Below, one piece after another: positions 3,497 through 6,935 of a DNA stretch of 6,935 bases. Position 1 is the stretch's first letter, and each line of letters opens with the position of its first letter. The DNA comes from Gammaproteobacteria bacterium (GTDB taxonomy: Bacteria; Pseudomonadota; Gammaproteobacteria; S144-34): the NCBI GenBank assembly GCA_015487895.1, contig WFOW01000284.1:1-6935 (forward strand), read 5' to 3'. The position numbers were made by a program, and so were the translations under genes. The notes beneath the pieces are model-generated. The model saw only the letters and a program-made list of their open reading frames with translations. It made no database searches and had not been told where the DNA came from.

Positions 3497-6334
3497 TTGA
3501 CGCTGAGCCTCAAGCAAGCTCGGGGCCTGCGCGCGCGCTTCGCCGCCGCCGTGGCCCTCGGCTTCGCGGCCGCGCCCGTGACCGGCGTGGGCGCGGCCCT
3601 TCTCGCCGGCCTCGCCGCACCGTCGATGCCCGCGACCGCGGCGCAGCGGCTCGGCCTCGCGCTGCTCGCGGCCTTCCCCGCGCTCGCCGCGGCCGCCGCC
3701 TGGCGCTATGCGGAGCCCTTCGTGCGGGCGCTCGCCGGCGAGGCGCAGCCCCCGCGCGCCGACCGCAGGCTGGCGGCCTTCCCGCGGCGCTACTGGCTGC
3801 CGCAGATCGCCTATGCCGCCGCCGTCGCGCTTATGGTGGCCCGCCTCGCCTGGGGCGGGGCGGACGTCCCTGCCGGGCGCCTCCTGCACCTGGGCATCCT
3901 CCATCTCAGCGGCGCGATCATCGCCGGACTGCCGGCCTTCGTCGTCGCGCAGGACACCCTGGGGCGCATCGCTGCGGCCGTCGGGCTCGTGCGGCCCTCG
4001 GCCAGCCTGCGCTCGCGGCTGGTCGTCGTCGGCGCGCTGCTGCCGCAGCTCGGCTACACGCTGCTCGCCGAGCTCCATTTCCTCCGCACCGGGACGCTGC
4101 CGCCGGCGCTGCTCGCCGGCTGGGGAGCGATCGCCGCGCTCACGCTGCTCGCCGCATGGCTGGCCATACGCGGCCTCGGCCGTTCCCTGCGCCCTGTGCA
4201 GCGCGTGCTCGGGCGCACCGGCGCCGCCACCCACCGCGAGCTCGCCGAGCTGCGCCCGGTCTCGGCCGACGAGGTCGGCTACCTCACGCAGACGCTCGGC
4301 CGCGTCTTCGCGCGCCTGCGCGACCACGAGGCCTACATGCGCGCGGTGGTCGACACCGCCGCCGAGGGCGTGATCGTGGTCGACGAGGAGGGCGCCATCG
4401 AGACCTTCAACCGCGCCGCCGAACGGCTCTTCGGCTTCCGGGCGGCGGAGGTGCGCGGGCGCGCGCTCGCCTGGCTGCTGCCGGAGCTGGTGCGCGAAGG
4501 CGAGGCCCCGGCGCTCGGCGAGCGCGAGACCGAGGCCGCCCACCGCAGCGGCCGGCGCATCCCGGTCTCGGTGCGCGTGAGCGACATGGAGGTCGGCGGG
4601 CGCAGGCGCTTCACCTGCCTGGTGGCCGACATCTCCGAGCGGCGCGCGGCCGAGGACGAGCTGCGCCGCGCGGAGGCGCGCTACCGCGACCTCGTCGAGA
4701 CCGCGCACGATCTCGTATGGAGCATCGACGCCGAGGGGCGCTGGCTCTATCTCAACCGCGCCTGCAAGAGCATCTACGGCTGCGAGCCGGAGGAGATGGT
4801 GGGCCGCCCCGTGGCCGACTTCGAGGACCCGGAGTTCGCCGAGCGCGACGCGCAGGCCTTCGCCAGCCTCCTCGCCGGCCAGGAGCTGGTGCAGTACGAG
4901 GCCGTGCACCTCGACCGCGAGGGCCGGCGCCGCCACCTGAGCTTCAACGGCCGCGCCCACCGCGACGCCGAAGGCCGCGTGGTCTACGCCACCGGGACGG
5001 CGCGCGACGTGACCGAGCGCAAGGCCTTCGAGGCGCGGCTCGCCTACTACGCCGAGCACGACTCGCTCACGGGCCTGTTCAACCGCCACTACTTCCAGCA
5101 GGAGCTCGAGCGCGTGGTGGCGCGCGTGGCGCGCTCGCGCGAGACCTGCGCCCTGCTCTACATCGACCTCGACCAGTTCAAGTACGTGAACGACACCCTG
5201 GGGCACGGCGCCGGCGACCGCCTGCTCGTCGAGGTGGCGCGCATGCTGCGCGCGCACGTGCGCGAGGGCGACCTGCTGGCGCGCTTCGGCGGCGACGAGT
5301 TCACCGTGCTGCTCTACGACATCGACCCGCGCCACGCCGTCCCCGCGGCCGAGCACCTGCGCGCGCTGTTCGAGGGCTACCGCTTCGTCGAGGGCGGCAA
5401 CGCCTTCAACATCTCGTGCAGCATCGGCGTGGCCGTCGTCGACGCCGGCACGGCCTCCGCCGACGAGGCGCTCTCGCACGCCGACCTCGCCTGCAACGTG
5501 GCGAAGGCGGGCGGGCGTAACCGTGTGCACCTCTACGATCCGGCCGATCCGGAGAAGGCGGGCATGGCCGCCGACATGGGCTGGGCGGCGCGCGTGCGCG
5601 AGATGCTCGAGCACGACCGCTTCCGCCTGGTCTTCCAGCCCATCGTCTCGGTGCGCTCCGGCGAGGTGCACGACTACGAGGTGCTGATGCGCATGGTCTG
5701 CGACGACGGCCAGGTGATCCTGCCCGGCGGCTTCATGCCGGCGGCCGAGCGCTTCGGGCTCATCCACGCCGTCGACCGCTGGATGGTGCGCCATGCCATC
5801 GGGCGGCTGGCCGAGCTGCGCGCCGGCGGCACGGACGTGCGCTTCTCGATCAACCTCTCGGGCAAGGCCTTCGAGGACGAGGAGCTGCTGCCGCTGATCC
5901 GCCGCGAGATCCGCCGCACGGGCCTCGACCCGCAGCTCCTCACCTTCGAGATCACCGAGACCGCCGCCATCGCCAACCTCTCGGCGGCGCTGCGCTTCAT
6001 CCGCGCGCTGAAGGAGATCGGCTGCCAGTTCGCCCTCGACGACTTCGGATCCGGCTTCTGCTCCTTCACCTACCTGAAGCACCTGCCGGTGGACAAGCTC
6101 AAGATCGACGGCTCCTTCGTGCAGGGCTTGGCGCGCGCCACGGTCGACCAGGAGATGGTGCGCTCGATCAACCAGATCGCCCACGCGCTCGGCAAGCAGA
6201 CCATCGCCGAGTACGTCGAGGACGCGCGCACGCTGGAGCTGCTGCGCGAGTTCGGCGTCGACTACGCGCAGGGCAACTTCCTCGGGCGCCCGGACGAGCG
6301 CATTCCGCCGCAGGCGCGCGCGGCGCGGGCCTGA
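3497..6334 (+). CDS. Membrane-anchored HAMP-PAS-PAS-GGDEF-EAL protein (c-di-GMP synthase/phosphodiesterase)
   Basis: This is a cyclic di-GMP signalling enzyme of the inner membrane, 945 residues from TTG at 3497. In order it has six predicted membrane segments (about 14-40, 53-71, 100-118, 130-151, 174-194 and 203-225), a HAMP domain (about 222-275; P233 and DEVG at 258-261), PAS1 (277-383), PAS2 (393-508), GGDEF (about 512-680) and EAL (about 700-935). The GGDEF domain has an intact GGDEF at 598-602, DSLTGLFNR (522-530), metal-site D557 and an RxxD inhibitory site (R589, D592), so cyclase activity and product inhibition are expected. The EAL domain reads EVL (728-730), an accepted variant, with N786, E818, D848-D849, K869, E905 and Q925 in place, so phosphodiesterase activity is plausible. 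The net direction cannot be told from sequence. The membrane sensor matches no MASE or CHASE type that I recognise. The gene is divergent from dctP and convergent with uvrD. Confidence 0.92.
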   Translation: MTLSLKQARGLRARFAAAVALGFAAAPVTGVGAALLAGLAAPSMPATAAQRLGLALLAAFPALAAAAAWRYAEPFVRALAGEAQPPRADRRLAAFPRRYWLPQIAYAAAVALMVARLAWGGADVPAGRLLHLGILHLSGAIIAGLPAFVVAQDTLGRIAAAVGLVRPSASLRSRLVVVGALLPQLGYTLLAELHFLRTGTLPPALLAGWGAIAALTLLAAWLAIRGLGRSLRPVQRVLGRTGAATHRELAELRPVSADEVGYLTQTLGRVFARLRDHEAYMRAVVDTAAEGVIVVDEEGAIETFNRAAERLFGFRAAEVRGRALAWLLPELVREGEAPALGERETEAAHRSGRRIPVSVRVSDMEVGGRRRFTCLVADISERRAAEDELRRAEARYRDLVETAHDLVWSIDAEGRWLYLNRACKSIYGCEPEEMVGRPVADFEDPEFAERDAQAFASLLAGQELVQYEAVHLDREGRRRHLSFNGRAHRDAEGRVVYATGTARDVTERKAFEARLAYYAEHDSLTGLFNRHYFQQELERVVARVARSRETCALLYIDLDQFKYVNDTLGHGAGDRLLVEVARMLRAHVREGDLLARFGGDEFTVLLYDIDPRHAVPAAEHLRALFEGYRFVEGGNAFNISCSIGVAVVDAGTASADEALSHADLACNVAKAGGRNRVHLYDPADPEKAGMAADMGWAARVREMLEHDRFRLVFQPIVSVRSGEVHDYEVLMRMVCDDGQVILPGGFMPAAERFGLIHAVDRWMVRHAIGRLAELRAGGTDVRFSINLSGKAFEDEELLPLIRREIRRTGLDPQLLTFEITETAAIANLSAALRFIRALKEIGCQFALDDFGSGFCSFTYLKHLPVDKLKIDGSFVQGLARATVDQEMVRSINQIAHALGKQTIAEYVEDARTLELLREFGVDYAQGNFLGRPDERIPPQARAARA

Positions 6335-6340
6335 GCGTTG

Positions 6341-6375
6341 GTGTACGGCAGACGGTAAACAGTGAACGGTGAGGA
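6341..6375. repeat. Second heptad-phased degenerate repeat tract
   Basis: Five consecutive 7-base units fit a loose GTRNACG consensus: GTGTACG, GCAGACG, GTAAACA, GTGAACG and GTGAGGA. The tract begins 7 bases after the stop of the GGDEF-EAL gene. It shares the 7-base period and GTAA core with the tract at 1-35 and is clearly less GC-rich than the surrounding genes. No coding function is evident and its role is unknown. Confidence 0.55.
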
Positions 6376-6390
6376 GAAGCGCCGCGGGCG

Positions 6391-6429
6391 GCCTGCGCCG
6401 CAACGTGCTCCCCGTCCACGTGCGCAGGC
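6391..6429. terminator. Bulged hairpin between convergent genes, probable bidirectional terminator
   Basis: GCCTGCGC (6391-6398) pairs perfectly with GCGCAGGC (6422-6429), and ACGTG (6403-6407) pairs with CACGT (6417-6421). The result is 13 base pairs with a 4-base bulge (6399-6402) and a 9-base loop. It lies between the stops of the GGDEF-EAL gene and uvrD, the natural place for a shared terminator. There is no T tract, so it may instead act as a 3'-end stabiliser or a Rho-linked pause structure. Confidence 0.5.
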
Positions 6430-6451
6430 GATAGAGCCCTAGACCGCACGC

Positions 6452-6935
6452 TCACAAGGGCTGGAGGTTGGCGTAGGCCAGCACCAGCCACTTGGTGCCG
6501 GCCTCGGCGAAGCTCACCTGCACGCGCGCCTGGGGGCCGCTGCCCTCGCAGGCGAGCACCACGCCCTCGCCGAAGTGGCCGTGGCGCACGCGCTGGCCGA
6601 GGGCGAGCGGCGGCGCCTCGAGGGCGTCCGGGCGGTGGAGGGGGCGGCTCACCCGCACGCGCGGGCGCACCTCCTCGAGGAGCTCGGCCGGCAGCTCGCC
6701 GAGGAAGCGTGAGGGCTCGGTGTAGCTCTCGCTGCCGTGCAGGCGCCGGCGCTCGGCGTAGGTCAGGTAGAGCAGCTCGCGTGCGCGCGTGATGCCGACA
6801 TAGGCCAGCCGCCGCTCCTCCTCGAGGCGGCCGGGCTCCTCGAGCGACATCTGGTGGGGGAAGAGCCCTTCCTCGAGGCCGCACAGGAAGACCACCGGGA
6901 ACTCCAGGCCCTTCGCCGCGTGCAGGGTCATGAGC
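6452..6935 (-). CDS. uvrD: DNA helicase II UvrD, C-terminal part (gene continues past the right edge)
   Basis: This is the 3' end of an SF1A DNA helicase that unwinds DNA in nucleotide excision repair and mismatch repair. About 160 C-terminal residues are visible. The reading frame stays open upstream of the Met at 6931, which is internal and not the start. Counting from that Met, helicase motif V is [10 protein letters not shown] (2-11), followed by GLEEGLFPH, and motif VI is [12 protein letters not shown] (40-51) with the nucleotide-contacting arginine. The tail from about residue 111, GQRVRH then [14 protein letters not shown] and [13 protein letters not shown], is the Tudor-like domain found in UvrD and PcrA, which contacts RNA polymerase in studied cases. 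Its wording is that of proteobacterial UvrD rather than Rep, which lacks this tail pattern. It converges with the GGDEF-EAL gene, with a 117-base gap holding a hairpin. Confidence 0.94.
   Translation of the reverse strand, partial: LMTLHAAKGLEFPVVFLCGLEEGLFPHQMSLEEPGRLEEERRLAYVGITRARELLYLTYAERRRLHGSESYTEPSRFLGELPAELLEEVRPRVRVSRPLHRPDALEAPPLALGQRVRHGHFGEGVVLACEGSGPQARVQVSFAEAGTKWLVLAYANLQPL

Noticed and set aside
4156..5520. Plus-strand open frame of 454 codons inside the GGDEF-EAL gene
   Set aside because: It is frame-shifted relative to recognisable PAS and GGDEF motifs and is composed almost wholly of Arg, Ala, Gly and Pro.
1895..6403. Minus-strand open frame of about 1500 codons spanning dctP and the GGDEF-EAL gene
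   Set aside because: It is antisense or out of frame to well-supported genes, with a low-complexity Arg/Ala/Gly/Val composition and no domain. Long stop-free frames are expected opposite genes with high third-position GC.
6168..6884. Minus-strand open frame overlapping the end of uvrD and the hairpin gap
   Set aside because: It is out of frame with the recognisable UvrD motifs, Arg/Ala/Pro-rich and crosses the gap and the opposite gene without a plausible start.

Overview
The window is very GC-rich DNA, estimated by eye at about 70% or more. It uses GTG and TTG starts with strong Shine-Dalgarno sequences and is densely coding. The C-terminal part of UvrD at the right edge matches the proteobacterial form, probably gammaproteobacterial, so the source is most likely a high-GC proteobacterium of the Ectothiorhodospiraceae/Chromatiales kind. 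That placement is inference from protein resemblance. No phage, IS, CRISPR array or RNA gene was seen.

Layout. Positions 1-90 hold a heptad repeat tract (1-35) and a perfect TATAAT box (36-41). A tight plus-strand operon follows: dctQ (91-642, GTG start), dctM (646-2019, GTG start) and a 71-codon unknown gene (2044-2259, GTG start). The substrate-binding protein of the same TRAP transporter, dctP, lies on the minus strand (2275-3339) and converges on the operon with only 15 bases between stop codons. The 157-base region 3340-3496 is divergent between dctP and a large plus-strand gene. It holds a minus-strand TATAAT, a CCGCATGC dyad and a perfect 11-bp inverted repeat. The large gene (3497-6334, probable TTG start) encodes a 945-residue membrane protein: six predicted membrane segments, HAMP, PAS, PAS, GGDEF and EAL. 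The gap 6335-6451 holds a second heptad tract and a long bulged hairpin. The minus-strand 3' end of uvrD (6452-6935) is cut by the right edge.

How the genes work together. DctP, DctQ and DctM form one tripartite TRAP importer. The conserved sequences place it in the FcbT/TakP-like group often labelled 'mannitol/chloroaromatic', several members of which bind 2-oxoacids or lactate, so a small organic acid is the best guess for substrate. The GGDEF-EAL protein has the key residues of both catalytic domains and may make and/or degrade cyclic di-GMP in response to a membrane or PAS-sensed signal. It shares an upstream region with dctP, which suggests but does not prove a link between solute uptake and c-di-GMP. 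UvrD is a housekeeping repair helicase and is probably an unrelated neighbour.

I found no clear novel system. The best leads are the structured divergent regulatory region, the uncharacterised membrane sensor of the GGDEF-EAL protein, the small orphan gene in the transporter operon, and the heptad-phased intergenic repeats.
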